A stretch of 64,000 bases of DNA from Rubellimicrobium aerolatum. GTDB lineage: Bacteria; Pseudomonadota; Alphaproteobacteria; Rhodobacterales; Rhodobacteraceae. The position numbers and the translations under genes were made by a program. Within the stretch, counting starts at the first letter, position 1; the number at the start of each line of letters is the position of its first letter. Positions 35,501 through 44,592 of the stretch are shown here, piece by piece. The DNA lies in NCBI RefSeq assembly GCF_017872975.1, contig NZ_JAGGJP010000007.1:62001-126000 (forward strand), written 5' to 3'. The notes beneath the pieces were generated by a model. It worked only from the letters and a program-made list of their open reading frames with translations. It was not told the DNA's origin and searched no databases.

Positions 35501-37326
35501 AGGCCGGGGAAGGACAGGCCGAGATCGGTCACGGCGAGGTCGAAGCGGGCGGTGCTCGCGCCGCTGGTGACGTCGGCGGTGCCGGTGATGGTCAGGGCGG
35601 GCGTGGCGATGTCGAGGCGCTGGACGCGGAGGCCGGATTCGTCCCGCGCCGCCGTCACCGCGAGGTCGCCCGCGCCGGCGAGGAGGGGGTCGAGTTGCGC
35701 GATGCCGAGGCGGAGGTCCTGCGTGGTCCCGGTGGCGGTGGCCTCGAAGATGCCGTCGAGCGGGCGCACGGCGGAGTCGATGGTGAGCGCGGCCGAGCCG
35801 CCGAGGTCGGCCCCGGTCAGCGCGGCGAAGCGGCCGAGGTCGGCGGCGTCGAGGACCGTGGTGGTTCGCGCCACGAGGCCCTCGGCGGTGGCGATGGTCC
35901 CTTCGATGCGGGCGTCGAGGCCGGGGGCGGCGAGGGTGAGGGCGCGGAGTTCGACCGGGCCGCCGTCCGCGCCGCGCGCGAGGTCGAGCCGGCCGGTGAT
36001 GTCGGCGCCCAGCGCCTCGGTCGCGCCCTCGGCGTCGAGCGAGAGGCCGCGGGCGGCGTAGTCGAACAGGGCGGTGATCTGGCCGGGCGTCGTGGCGGTG
36101 GCGGGGATCAGGGTGCCGCCGCCGTCGAGCGTGAGGGAGGGGAGGGAGAGGCCGGGCCGGACGAGGTTCGAGAGGACGAAAAGGCCGGTCCAGGCGTCGC
36201 CCTGCTCCTGGTCATAGGCCACGTCGAGCGTGATCCCCGTCACCGTCGCGTCGCCCGCGCCGGGCAGCGGCACGGGGGAGCCGTCCGCCGCGCCGATGGT
36301 GCCTTGCAGGTCGATGCGGGCGGGCCAGCCCTGGGGCGTGATCTCGGCGCGGCCCGAAAGGTCCAGCGCCTCGGCCCCGATGCCCAGCGTGGTCAGCACG
36401 AACGAGCCGTCCTCGCGCCGGATGCCCTTGGCGCGGAGCTGCACGTCGGGGCCGAAGAAGGCCCCGGCCTCGGGGGCGAGGAGGGGCGTCACGTCGCCGC
36501 GAACGTCCAGGCCGAAGGCGCGGGCGGTCACTTCGCCGCCCTCGGTGGCGGTGGTCTTGAGCGCGACGTCGCCGCTGAGTCGCGGCTCGCCGTCGGTGGA
36601 AAGCGCGATGCGCGCGGCGTAGTCGTCAATGGGGGCGGTGCCCTCGACGGTGAGGGCGACGGAGGGGAGGCCGGGCAGGCCCAGCGCGCGGGCGACGAGG
36701 CCCTCGGCCTCTTCCTGAAGGTCGAGGTCGATGGCGAGAACGCGCGTCTCGTTGGCGTAGGAGGCGGCGAGCGAGAGCTGGCCGGCGCTGCCCTCGATGA
36801 TGGTGGCGTCGATGTCGGCCGCGCCTTCGCCGCCCGCGAGGTTCACGGAGCCCGCGAGGGTCAGGGCCAGGTCCTCGCCCAGGAAGGGCGCACCCAGGAG
36901 GATGCGGTCGGAGCGAAGCGCGTCGATCTCCACCGACACCGGCAGGTCGGGGAGCGAGAAGGGCGTGGCCTCGGGCGTCGGGGCCTGCGGGTCGGCGAGC
37001 GGCGGGCGCAGGATCTCAATGCTGGCGGCGGTCAGTTCCGTCACGTCGATGCGCCCGCGCAGCAGCGCCGAGCGGTTCCAGTCGAGCGCGAGGTCGGTGG
37101 CGCGGAGCCACACGCCCTCGCGGTCGGCGATGGTGATGGAGGCCACTGTCGCGCGCGAGGAGAGCGCGCCCTCGAACCCTTCGACCCGCACGGTGCGGGC
37201 GGTGGAGGACAGCGCGTCCTCGATGAGCCCGACGAGGAAGCCGCGGTCGCCCTCCTCCTCGGCGGTCTGGGCCAGGGCTGGGAGCGGCAAGACGGCGCAG
37301 AGCGCGAGGGCGGGAAGCAGCCTCAA
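32509..37326 (-). CDS. tamB: translocation and assembly module subunit TamB
   Basis: A 1605-residue AsmA-like bridge protein, longer than E. coli TamB (about 1260). A signal/anchor (residues 1-19, ending ALAQ) leads into a long run of repeating beta segments (LSGTA, ATGTA, VTGTAxx patterns), which form the hydrophobic groove. The C-terminal TamB/DUF490 domain occupies about the last 330 residues and ends in the strands VRAGVSSEGGTSVGIFFERDY. TamB spans the periplasm and works with TamA in outer-membrane protein assembly and phospholipid transport. It overlaps tamA by 4 nt. Confidence 0.93.
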   Translation of the reverse strand: MRLLPALALCAVLPLPALAQTAEEEGDRGFLVGLIEDALSSTARTVRVEGFEGALSSRATVASITIADREGVWLRATDLALDWNRSALLRGRIDVTELTAASIEILRPPLADPQAPTPEATPFSLPDLPVSVEIDALRSDRILLGAPFLGEDLALTLAGSVNLAGGEGAADIDATIIEGSAGQLSLAASYANETRVLAIDLDLQEEAEGLVARALGLPGLPSVALTVEGTAPIDDYAARIALSTDGEPRLSGDVALKTTATEGGEVTARAFGLDVRGDVTPLLAPEAGAFFGPDVQLRAKGIRREDGSFVLTTLGIGAEALDLSGRAEITPQGWPARIDLQGTIGAADGSPVPLPGAGDATVTGITLDVAYDQEQGDAWTGLFVLSNLVRPGLSLPSLTLDGGGTLIPATATTPGQITALFDYAARGLSLDAEGATEALGADITGRLDLARGADGGPVELRALTLAAPGLDARIEGTIATAEGLVARTTTVLDAADLGRFAALTGADLGGSAALTIDSAVRPLDGIFEATATGTTQDLRLGIAQLDPLLAGAGDLAVTAARDESGLRVQRLDIATPALTITGTADVTSGASTARFDLAVTDLGLSFPGLTGPAQARATLDRAANGAATLAATATLPGASLSVDATQAAQTLDAEGDSLPGLVTLDARARADDLATYRPLLDAFAPGLTVTPSGGATLALTGTTQQDATTFDLTLDAQTTDLALGIAPLDALLAGEGTLAGRVQRSGPQSFSVDGLRVATDLLQGTVTAALTEGVGQADLDLSLSDVAPVLGGLSGPGQVQGTAARAADGSLDLDLSATLPTGTARIDGTLAPPAEGYAFTGDVNADFSDIAPLGPLVGRTLGGAARLDLSGTARPDLSVLDLTFDAATRDLRLGLPQIEPLLAGPGTASGSVQRSPETGLDLSLDAATPQLRALASGTFTDASGNGRFDVTVTDAGTLAPGLSGPARATGTATQGPDGTIAVNAQATAPGASALIDATLAPDRDNEITGRVQASVTDLRPWSRLAGRPLAGGLDATVTGSLLPSLARFDLTVDATARNLDPGLPALAPVLAGTGTVAGRALRDANGAIRVERLAIAFPNLTATARGTTGGAGTDVTFDARLADLALFVPQFPGPVTARGTARLGPDGTTNLDAQVGGPGGLTARVSGPLGGTATTLRATGTAPLELANAVLDPRRLEGPASFDLRLAGGLGLENLSGQVTVQGARLSDPDLAQSITGISGRLDLANGTATASITGDLAAGGRLSVTGPVSLTPPLDANLSITGTGLVIRDPALYEARGDARLTVTGPLTGGALIAGTVALSTVELRVPASSVGALGEPLPVFHIEPSVPVRETLDRARLSVTGGDAAADADTGGAGYGLDILLDAPARVFVRGRGLDAELGGQLRLTGTTAQVIPIGQFSLLRGRLDILGQRFTLSEGAATIQGDFNPFLRVVAQTRARSGTDISIILEGPLASPTVTFTSSPELPQDEVLAQLLFGVDIASITPLQAVQLAAAAANLAGGGGGLSDSLRSGVGLADFDVTTTESGNVALRLGQYVSENIYTDVLVATDETEATINLDLTPDLTVRAGVSSEGGTSVGIFFERDY

Positions 37327-39134
37327 AACGATTGACCTATGCCGAGATAGAGTTGCACCGAGCGGAAGGCGTCGTCGCCGGTCGCGGGAGTCGCCACGTC
37401 GAACCGGATCGGCCCGACGAAGGTGGCATAGCGCACCCCGATCCCGAACCCGGCCTGATAGTCCGCGCCGCTGGTGGGCAGCGGGTCCTCGTCGGTGAAG
37501 CCGAAGTCGTAGAAGCCGACCGCGCTGATCGACTCGGTGATCCCCACGCGGCCCTCGATCTGCGCCCCCGCGAAGGAGGTCGCCCCGAGCGTCACCGTCT
37601 CGCCGGGGTTGCCGGGGTCGGGGACCTCGACGCCCTGGCTCTGGAAGGGCTGGCCGCGCACGGAGCCGCCGCCGCCCGAGAAGAACAGGAAGTCCTGCGG
37701 CACGTCCTCGCGGTCCGGTCCCAGCACGCTGCCGATCTGCCCGCGCGCGGCGAGGGTAACGCGCGTGCCGAAGGTCCGGTAGTAGCGCGCATCCGTGTAG
37801 AGCCGCGCGCCGTTCCCCGTTTCCCCGGCGACGGAGACGAAGGGCCTCGCCTCGGCGTTGATGTAGAAGCCGCGCCGCGCGTCCAGCGGGTCGTCGCGGC
37901 GGTCCCAGGCGGCGGTGAAGGGGAGCGTGAGCAAGGTGTAGTCCCGCTCCTCGATGGCGGTCTCCTCGTGGGCGGTCAGGACGCCGAGCGCGAGGGTGAG
38001 GGTCAGGTCCTCGCCGACGTAGCGGGTCAGGCCCACGTCGAAGGTGAGCTGCTGGAGGAAGTAGTTGTCCTCGTCCTCCTGGCTGATCTGGGTGGAGACC
38101 GTCAGGTCCACGTCGGGGGCGAGGGTGCCGGGCCGCGCGTAGGTCGCGCCCAGCGCGTAGTCGAGCCCGCCGCCGGTCGTGTCCACGGCGCTCGTCTCCA
38201 GGTCCGCCACCTCGGCGTCGAAGCGCAGGCGTTCGGCCCCGCCCAGGAGGTTGCGGTGGAGCCAGTAGGCGTTGGCCGACACGCCGTCGAGCGAGGAGAT
38301 CTCCAGCCCGAAGCCCAGGCGGCGGGGGAGGGATTCGACCACCTGGATCTCGATGGGGAGGGTGTCGCCGGGGCCGATCGTGTCGGATTCGACCAGCGCC
38401 ACGCTGTCGAAGGTGCCGGTGCGGCGCAGGCGGGTCGCCGCGCGGTCGAGCGCCTCGGGCGAGAAGACCTCGCCCTCGGGGATGCCGGCGATGCGCTTGA
38501 CGCGGCCGGGGCGGACGTTCGCGTTGCCGGTGACGGCGACGGGGCCGAAGGTCAGCTCGGGCCCCGGCAGCAGGCCCACCAGGGCGTCGAGCCGGGATTC
38601 GGGGTGGCGGGCCACGACCTCCTGGGTGCCGACGGCGGCCTTGGCGTTGCCCTCCTCGCGCCAGGCGACGATGGCGGCCTCCACCGCCTCGCGCACCGTC
38701 TCGGAGCGGGCGACCTCGCCGGGGGCGAAGCCGGCCGGGAGCTGGGTTCCGGGGGGGAGCGGGGCGATGGCGGCGCGGCCGAAGGTGAAGCGGGGGCCGG
38801 GATCGACCGACAGGACGACGCGGGAGATGGCGGTGGGGGCCTCCAGCGGCTGGATGGCGGCGGCCTCGCGCCCGTCCACGGCGATGGAGATGACTCCGCC
38901 GTAGTAGCCCTCGGCGTAAAGCCCCGCGAGGAGCCGTCGGTAGTCGGCGCGCGCCGCCGCCACGTAGTCCTGCGCGGCCGTCAGCCCCTGATCCTCCAGC
39001 GACAGCGTGAGCGAGGCGTTCCGCAGCACGGTGCCCAGCGCCTCGTCGGTGCCGGGGGGGAGGACCAGCGTCGCCTCCTGGGCTTGGGCGGCCAGGGGGA
39101 GGAGGGCCAGGGCGAGCAGGGGGAAACGGAGCAA
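37323..39134 (-). CDS. tamA: autotransporter assembly factor TamA (BamA/Omp85 family)
   Basis: 603 residues. The signal peptide (LLALALLPLAAQAQ, cleaved near residue 18) is followed by POTRA domains up to about residue 270 and a 16-strand Omp85 barrel. The barrel contains the lid-loop motif SGGGGSVRGQPFQ (the VRGY/F box) and ends in the terminal phenylalanine required for outer-membrane insertion (LGIGQSF). It pairs with TamB. The 94 bp between it and truA hold no gene. Confidence 0.93.
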   Translation of the reverse strand: MLRFPLLALALLPLAAQAQEATLVLPPGTDEALGTVLRNASLTLSLEDQGLTAAQDYVAAARADYRRLLAGLYAEGYYGGVISIAVDGREAAAIQPLEAPTAISRVVLSVDPGPRFTFGRAAIAPLPPGTQLPAGFAPGEVARSETVREAVEAAIVAWREEGNAKAAVGTQEVVARHPESRLDALVGLLPGPELTFGPVAVTGNANVRPGRVKRIAGIPEGEVFSPEALDRAATRLRRTGTFDSVALVESDTIGPGDTLPIEIQVVESLPRRLGFGLEISSLDGVSANAYWLHRNLLGGAERLRFDAEVADLETSAVDTTGGGLDYALGATYARPGTLAPDVDLTVSTQISQEDEDNYFLQQLTFDVGLTRYVGEDLTLTLALGVLTAHEETAIEERDYTLLTLPFTAAWDRRDDPLDARRGFYINAEARPFVSVAGETGNGARLYTDARYYRTFGTRVTLAARGQIGSVLGPDREDVPQDFLFFSGGGGSVRGQPFQSQGVEVPDPGNPGETVTLGATSFAGAQIEGRVGITESISAVGFYDFGFTDEDPLPTSGADYQAGFGIGVRYATFVGPIRFDVATPATGDDAFRSVQLYLGIGQSF

Positions 39135-39228
39135 TCGGGCCTCGCGGACGGGGAGCGCGGGGGATGCGCCCGTTCAGGCTAAGGCTAGGAGGGCGTCGGG
39201 GGAAAGCCAGATTTCCCCGACGGCGCGC

Positions 39229-40014
39229 TCACGTCCCTGTGGCTTCGCTGCCGAAGGGATCGGGGTCGTAGCGGACATGGGTGAAATGGAGCCCGTCGGG
39301 CGGCGCCACCGGGCCGCAGGCCGCACGGTCGCGGGCCGCCAGCGCCTCCGCCATGCGGGCGGGGGTCCAGGCGCCGGCGCCCACGCGCTCCAGGCTGCCG
39401 ACGATGGAGCGGACCTGGTTGTGCAGGAAGCTGCGGGCGCGGGCGCGGACGTGGACCTCCGGCCCCTCCGGCCCGTCCACGCGGGCGACGGACAGCTCGT
39501 CCAGGGTGCGCAGCGGGCTGTCGGCCTGGCACATGGAGGAGCGGAAGGTGGTGAAGTCGTGCCGCCCGAGGAGATGCGCCGCCCCCTCGGCCATGGCGGC
39601 GGCATCGAGCATCCGCCCCACGCGCCACGCCCGCCCCGCCCCCAGCACCAGCGGCGCGCGGCGGAGCGCGATCCGATACAGGTAGCCGCGCTCCAGCGCC
39701 GAGAAGCGGGCGTGCCAGTCGTCCGCGACCCGCGCGCAGGCGGTGACGGCGACGGGATGCGGCCGCAGATGGGCGTTCAGCGCCTCGGACAGCCGGAACG
39801 GGTCCCAGTCGCGCCCCATGTCGCAATGGGCGACCTGCCCCCAGGCGTGCACGCCCGCATCCGTCCGCCCCGCCGCCGCGACGGCGTGCGGCCCCGGATC
39901 GAGCCGCAGCAGCGCCGCCTCCAGCGCGCCCTGCACGGACGGCTGGTCGGCCTGGCGCTGCCAGCCGGCGAAGGGGGCGCCGAGGTATTCGAGCTTGAGC
40001 GCATAACGGGGCAT
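39229..40014 (-). CDS. truA: tRNA pseudouridine(38-40) synthase
   Basis: A 261-residue TruA with catalytic D52 in GRTDAGVHA, the N-terminal [14 protein letters not shown] strand and the [13 protein letters not shown] block. It isomerises uridines 38-40 in the anticodon stem of many tRNAs. Length and start are standard. It is transcribed divergently from pcs, with a repeat in between. Confidence 0.96.
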   Translation of the reverse strand: MPRYALKLEYLGAPFAGWQRQADQPSVQGALEAALLRLDPGPHAVAAAGRTDAGVHAWGQVAHCDMGRDWDPFRLSEALNAHLRPHPVAVTACARVADDWHARFSALERGYLYRIALRRAPLVLGAGRAWRVGRMLDAAAMAEGAAHLLGRHDFTTFRSSMCQADSPLRTLDELSVARVDGPEGPEVHVRARARSFLHNQVRSIVGSLERVGAGAWTPARMAEALAARDRAACGPVAPPDGLHFTHVRYDPDPFGSEATGT

Positions 40015-40065
40015 GGCGGGGGGTTAGCCTCGCGCCTTCCTCCACGCAATGCGCCCTGCCTCTTC

Positions 40066-40117
40066 TTTGGCTCCAAGTATCCCGGGGGAGCGCGGAACGC
40101 GCGGGGGCGGAGCCCCC
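40066..40117. repeat. CCAAATATCCCGGG repeat, copy 2
   Basis: TTTGGCTCCAAGTATCCC followed by GGGGGAGCG and a GGGGGC-ggag-CCCCC type hairpin, in the divergent gap between truA and pcs. The head differs from copy 1 at one base; the linker is shorter. A terminator role is unlikely between divergent genes, which points to a dispersed element instead. Confidence 0.65.
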
Positions 40118-40180
40118 TTGCGCCCGATGCGGTCTCCCCACCGCTTGCCCCATCCGCCCCGATGCGGCATCACGGGCCGC

Positions 40181-40909
40181 ATGACCGCCGCGCAGAAAGC
40201 CCTCGCCGTCCATCTCCTGACCGCCACCGGGGCCGTCTGGGCCATCCTCGCCATGCTCGAGGCCGTGCAGGAGGATTGGAACATGATGTTCCTGTGGCTC
40301 CTCGTGGCGCTCTTCGTGGACGGGATCGACGGGCCGCTGGCGCGGAGATACGACGTCAAGGCGAACGCCCCAGTGTTCGACGGGGTGCTGATGGACCTGG
40401 TGATCGACTATCTCACCTATGTCTTCGTGCCGGCCTACGCCCTGTTCAACTCGGGGCTCATGGGCGGCTGGACGGGGTGGTTCGGGATCATCGTCATCAC
40501 CTTCACCTCGGCGCTCTACTTCGCCGACACCCGGATGAAGACCAAGGACAACAGCTTCTCGGGCTTCCCGTCCTGCTGGAACATGCTGGTCCTGGTGCTC
40601 TTCGCCTGGTTCTGGCCCGGCGAGTCGGCGGGGGAGCCCGAGCCCTACGCCTTCTGGCTCATCACCCTGATCGTGGCGGTCCTCGCGGCGACGATGTTCC
40701 TGCCCGTCAAGTTCGTCCATCCGGTGCGGACCGAGCGGTGGCGCGCGGTGACCCTGCCCATGGCGCTCCTGTGGGTGGTCTTCGCGGGCTGGGCGGCCTG
40801 GGTGGACTTCCACCCCGAGTCCTGGGCGCAATGGGGGCTGACGGTGGCCTCGTTCTACCTCCTGGGCGCCGGGGCGGCGCAGCAGATCGTCCACGGCAAG
40901 GAAGGCTGA
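40181..40909 (+). CDS. pcs: phosphatidylcholine synthase
   Basis: A 242-residue integral membrane CDP-alcohol phosphotransferase. The motif DGPLAR-x12-G-x3-D-x3-D (DGVLMDLVID) has the long spacing specific to bacterial phosphatidylcholine synthases, which condense CDP-diacylglycerol with choline. About eight hydrophobic helices are predicted. The ATG at 40181 gives the family N-terminus; the longer upstream frame passes through a repeat. There is no obvious ribosome-binding site. Its presence fits a PC-containing alphaproteobacterium. Confidence 0.9.
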   Translation: MTAAQKALAVHLLTATGAVWAILAMLEAVQEDWNMMFLWLLVALFVDGIDGPLARRYDVKANAPVFDGVLMDLVIDYLTYVFVPAYALFNSGLMGGWTGWFGIIVITFTSALYFADTRMKTKDNSFSGFPSCWNMLVLVLFAWFWPGESAGEPEPYAFWLITLIVAVLAATMFLPVKFVHPVRTERWRAVTLPMALLWVVFAGWAAWVDFHPESWAQWGLTVASFYLLGAGAAQQIVHGKEG

Positions 40910-40945
40910 GGCCCCCCGGCCCCCTCCGAGGGGCCGGAGGCGAGG

Positions 40946-43900
40946 TCAGGCCGGGATCGCCAGCCCGGCCAGCGCCTCGTCGCAGCGGGCGCAGGTGCCG
41001 GCATGGGCGTGGGTGCCCACGTCGGGCAGGATCTTCCAGCAGCGCTGGCACTTGTCGCCCTCGGCGAGCGCGAAGGCCACCGCCACGTCGGGCACGTCCG
41101 GCAGGCGGAACGCCCCCTCGGGTGCCGGATCGGTGGTGACCGCGATGCCGGAGGTGATGCAGAGGTCGTCGAAGGCCGTGCCCTTCAGCATCTCGGCCAG
41201 CGGCGCGGAGACGTGGACGGTCGGGGCGGCCTCCAGGCTCGCGCCGATGACCTTGGCGGTGCGCTGCTTCTCCAGAGCGCCGGTGACGGTGCGGCGGGCG
41301 GCGCGGATGGAATGCCACTTGGCGGCCAGCGCGTCGTCGCGCCACGTCTCCGGCGTCTCGGGGAAGTCCCGGAGGTGGACCGAGGAGTCCTCGCCCGGGT
41401 GACGCTCCAGCCAGACCTCCTCCATGGTGAAGACCAGGATGGGCGCGAGCCAGGTGGTCAGGCGGTCGAAGAGGTGGACGAGGACCGTGCGCGCGGCGCG
41501 GCGGCGCGGCGTGTCGCCGTCGCAGTAGAGCGTGTCCTTGCGGATGTCGAAGTAGAAGGCCGACAGGTCCACGGTCGCGAACTCGAAGACCGCGCGGAAG
41601 ACGCCCTGGAAATCGTAGGCGGCGTAGCCCTCGCGCACCGTCCGGTCGAGCTCGGCGAGGCGGTGGAGGACCCAGCGCTCCAGCTCGGGCATCGCCTCGG
41701 GGCCGACGTGGTCCGTGGCGGTCACGTCGCCGAGGCTGCCCAGCAGGAACCGCATGGTGTTGCGGAGACGGCGGTAACTGTCCGCCGTTCCTTTCAGGAT
41801 CTCGGGGCCGATGCGGAGGTCGGCGGTGTAGTCCGACTGCGCCACCCAGAGGCGGAGGATGTCGGCGCCGTAGTCCTTGGTCACCTGCCCCGGCGCGACG
41901 GTGTTGCCCAGCGACTTGGACATCTTCATGCCCTTCTCGTCGAGCGTGAAGCCGTGGGTCAGCACGCCCCGGTAGGGCGCGCGGCCAAGGGTGCCGCAGG
42001 CCTGGAGCAGCGAGGAGTGGAACCAGCCGCGGTGCTGGTCGGTGCCCTCCAGATACAGGTCGGCGAGGCCGTCGCTGCTCCCGTCCTCGCGGTCGCGCAG
42101 GACGAAGGCGTGGGTGGAGCCGGAGTCGAACCACACGTCGAGGATGTCGAAGACCTGATCGTAGTCGTCGGGGTTCACGATGGTCCCGAGGACGCGCGCC
42201 TTGAAGCCGTCCGTATACCAGACGTCCGCGCCCTCGGACTCGAAGGCGACGACGATGCGGGCGTTGACCTCCTCGTTCCTCAGGAGGAAGTCGGGGTCCG
42301 TGGGCTTGGCCCCGCGCTTCACGAAGCAGGTGAGGGGGACGCCCCAGGCGCGCTGGCGGCTCAGCACCCAGTCGGGGCGGGCCTGCATCATGGAATGCAG
42401 GCGGTTGCGGCCCGAAACGGGGGTGAAGGTGACGAGTTCCTCGATGGACTTGAGCGCGCGGGCGCGGATCGTGTCGCCGTAGTCGCCCTTGCCGTCCGAG
42501 AGCGGCTTGTCGATGGCCGCGAACCATTGCGGGGTGTTGCGGTAGATCAGCGGGGCCTTGGAGCGCCACGAGTGGGGGTAGCTGTGACGGAATCGCGGAT
42601 CGTGCCCAAAAAGAGCGCCGACTTCTCGCAATTTTTCGATGACCATGCCATTGGCCGGTCCCCATTTTCCATCAGGACGGATGATTGCTGCGCCTTTGAA
42701 GATGGGCAGCGTGTCACGGTAGGTTCCATCCTCCATGACATTGTAGGTCATTTCAAGATTGTGCTCGATGCCCAGCTTGTAATCATCATCGCCGTGGCTG
42801 GGCGCGGTGTGGACGAAGCCGGTGCCGGCGTCCTCGGTGACGTGGTCGCCGGGGAGGAGGGGGACGTCGTAGTCCCATTCGCCGTTCCCGCCCTCGATCT
42901 CCCTGAAGGGGTGGGCGAGGGTGAGCAACTCTAATTCCGCAGGCATAACTTGCCTGTGGTAAGTTACCGCTGAGGCCGGGATCTTAGTCTGCTCAAAGAC
43001 TTTCTGAGCCAGCCCATCGAAGAGAATGAACCTCTCACCCTTCTTGACGAAGGGGTGTTCGGGCAGGTCAACGGCGACCTCATAGAGGCCGTAATGATCG
43101 CTAAGGCTGCTTCCGAAAGCGACAGCACGGTTCTGAGGAATCGTCCAAGGCGTGGTAGTCCAGATGACGACTGACGCCCCAACAAGCTCTTTGGCATTTT
43201 TCTCGATCGAGTCACTCGCCTCTCGCGAGTCGAGATTCTGGAACGTCTCGTCGCTCAGCGCCAAAACGTTTCTAGCGTCCACGACCGGGAACCGCACCCA
43301 GATCTGGTGCGAGGTCGTGTCGTGGTATTCGACCTCGGCCTCGGCCAGCGCCGTCTTCTCGACGGGGGACCACATGACCGGCTTGGAGCCCTGGTAGAGC
43401 GAGCCGTTCATCAGGAACTTGAGGAACTCGCCGGCGATGACGGCCTCGGCGTGGTAGTCCATCGTCAGATACGGGCGGTCCCAGGCGCCGGTGATGCCGA
43501 GGCGCTGGAACTCCTCGCGCTGGACGTCCACCCAGGACTCGGCGAACTTCCGGCATTCCTGCCGGAAGGCGACGACGGGAACCTCGTCCTTGTCGAGGCC
43601 CTTGGCGCGATACTGCTCCTCGATCTTCCATTCGATGGGCAGGCCGTGGCAGTCCCAGCCGGGGATGTAGCGGGCGTCGCGGCCCATCATCTGCTGGGAG
43701 CGGACCACCATGTCCTTGAGCACCTTGTTCAGCCCGTGGCCGATGTGGAGGTGCCCGTTCGCATACGGGGGGCCGTCGTGCAGCGTGAAGGGGGCGCGGC
43801 CCGCCGCCTTGTCCCGCAGCCGGTCGTAGACGCCGATCCGCGCCCAGCGGGCGAGCCATTGCGGCTCCCGCTCGGGGAGGCCCGCGCGCATGGGGAACGC

Positions 43901-43969
43901 GGTCTCGGGCAGGTTCAGCGTGGCCTTGTAGTCGGGGGCCACGGAGTCGGTGCGGGTGTCGGGGGACAT
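40946..43969 (-). CDS. ileS: isoleucyl-tRNA synthetase
   Basis: A 1007-residue class I synthetase. The HIGH motif is in YANGHLHIGHGLNK, the WDCHGLP block follows, the editing domain contains TPWTIPQNRAV, KMSKS is in KMSKSLGN, and the C-terminal zinc site is CQRCW...CARCDEAL. It charges tRNA-Ile. The ATG at 43969 has AAGGAGG at 8 nt and is the standard start, but the frame is open for 187 more codons upstream. Two stretches, about 42580-42790 and 42930-43290, are much less GC-rich (52-55% by hand count against 77% in a flanking line) with codons such as ATT, AAA and GAA rare elsewhere in the window. Confidence 0.96.
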   Translation of the reverse strand: MSPDTRTDSVAPDYKATLNLPETAFPMRAGLPEREPQWLARWARIGVYDRLRDKAAGRAPFTLHDGPPYANGHLHIGHGLNKVLKDMVVRSQQMMGRDARYIPGWDCHGLPIEWKIEEQYRAKGLDKDEVPVVAFRQECRKFAESWVDVQREEFQRLGITGAWDRPYLTMDYHAEAVIAGEFLKFLMNGSLYQGSKPVMWSPVEKTALAEAEVEYHDTTSHQIWVRFPVVDARNVLALSDETFQNLDSREASDSIEKNAKELVGASVVIWTTTPWTIPQNRAVAFGSSLSDHYGLYEVAVDLPEHPFVKKGERFILFDGLAQKVFEQTKIPASAVTYHRQVMPAELELLTLAHPFREIEGGNGEWDYDVPLLPGDHVTEDAGTGFVHTAPSHGDDDYKLGIEHNLEMTYNVMEDGTYRDTLPIFKGAAIIRPDGKWGPANGMVIEKLREVGALFGHDPRFRHSYPHSWRSKAPLIYRNTPQWFAAIDKPLSDGKGDYGDTIRARALKSIEELVTFTPVSGRNRLHSMMQARPDWVLSRQRAWGVPLTCFVKRGAKPTDPDFLLRNEEVNARIVVAFESEGADVWYTDGFKARVLGTIVNPDDYDQVFDILDVWFDSGSTHAFVLRDREDGSSDGLADLYLEGTDQHRGWFHSSLLQACGTLGRAPYRGVLTHGFTLDEKGMKMSKSLGNTVAPGQVTKDYGADILRLWVAQSDYTADLRIGPEILKGTADSYRRLRNTMRFLLGSLGDVTATDHVGPEAMPELERWVLHRLAELDRTVREGYAAYDFQGVFRAVFEFATVDLSAFYFDIRKDTLYCDGDTPRRRAARTVLVHLFDRLTTWLAPILVFTMEEVWLERHPGEDSSVHLRDFPETPETWRDDALAAKWHSIRAARRTVTGALEKQRTAKVIGASLEAAPTVHVSAPLAEMLKGTAFDDLCITSGIAVTTDPAPEGAFRLPDVPDVAVAFALAEGDKCQRCWKILPDVGTHAHAGTCARCDEALAGLAIPA

Positions 43970-44530
43970 CGGGTCGCCTCCTTGGGATCGCGAGGTCTTT
44001 AGGGGAAGCGCGCGAACGCGTCCAGCCGCGCGGGGGCGGGCGGGCGCGGCTGCGATGGGTTCGGGCGCGGGCGCAGCCGGAGCCGGACCCGGAGCCGGGG
44101 CGGCGGGCGCGGGCGCGTCGTCCGCGTGCGCGGCGGGCGCCTGCGCCTCCGCCTGCCTTGCCGCGCCGCGGGCGTCGTCCTCCCTGGCCCATTCGGGGTG
44201 GAGGGGGCGCAGGAGGCGGGGGACGCGGGGGCGGTCGGGGTGGCGGGGGAAGTGGTAGCCGTCCTCCTCGTAGACGCGGCGCTGGGTGAAGGAGCGGGCG
44301 ACCTGGTCCTCGGTGCGGGGGTCGAGGATGCGGCGGCTCCCGAAGGGGGCCCGGGCGGGGCGGCCGCGCAGGATCTCGGCCAGCCGGTTGGGCTGGTGGG
44401 GGGAGGGCAGGGGCGCGTCGAGGAGGGCGAGCTCCTGGGCGGTGTAGGGGGAGGCGGTGTAGGGGGAGGCGGGGTCGTGGGAGGCGGGATCGTGGGCGGT
44501 GGCGGCGGTGGCGGCGTGGTCGAGGGGCAT
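43970..44530 (-). CDS. in-frame upstream reading frame joined to ileS without a stop codon
   Basis: From the ATG at 44530 (AGGAGAG at 8 nt, conserved element C upstream) 187 codons run in the ileS frame with no stop. The first 110 residues look like a real soluble protein with short repeats near the start (ASPYTASPYTA) and a charged segment (DPRTEDQVARSFTQRRVYEE). The last 60 residues are Ala/Pro-rich and then read through the ileS ribosome-binding site. Either a small unknown gene lost its stop codon (or lies before an unresolved frameshift), or ileS is translated both with and without this extension. No family recognised. Confidence 0.45.
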
Positions 44531-44592
44531 GGGGTGGCTCTCCTGTGCGGGCGTGGCGGGGGGCCCGTGGCGGGGGAGCCGTGGCGGGCGCT

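Noticed and set aside
32665-37335. Very long plus-strand open frame opposite tamB
   Set aside because: It is rich in Gly/Ala/Arg/Val-Glu without domain character and mirrors tamB codons; stop codons are simply rare at this GC. The minus frame has a signal peptide, a TamB domain and coupling to tamA.
44440-44500. 15-bp near-tandem repeats (GGTGTAGGGGGAGGC type) as a separate repeat locus
   Set aside because: Only two to three imperfect units; they encode ASPYT/DPAS repeats in the frame upstream of ileS and are better described there.
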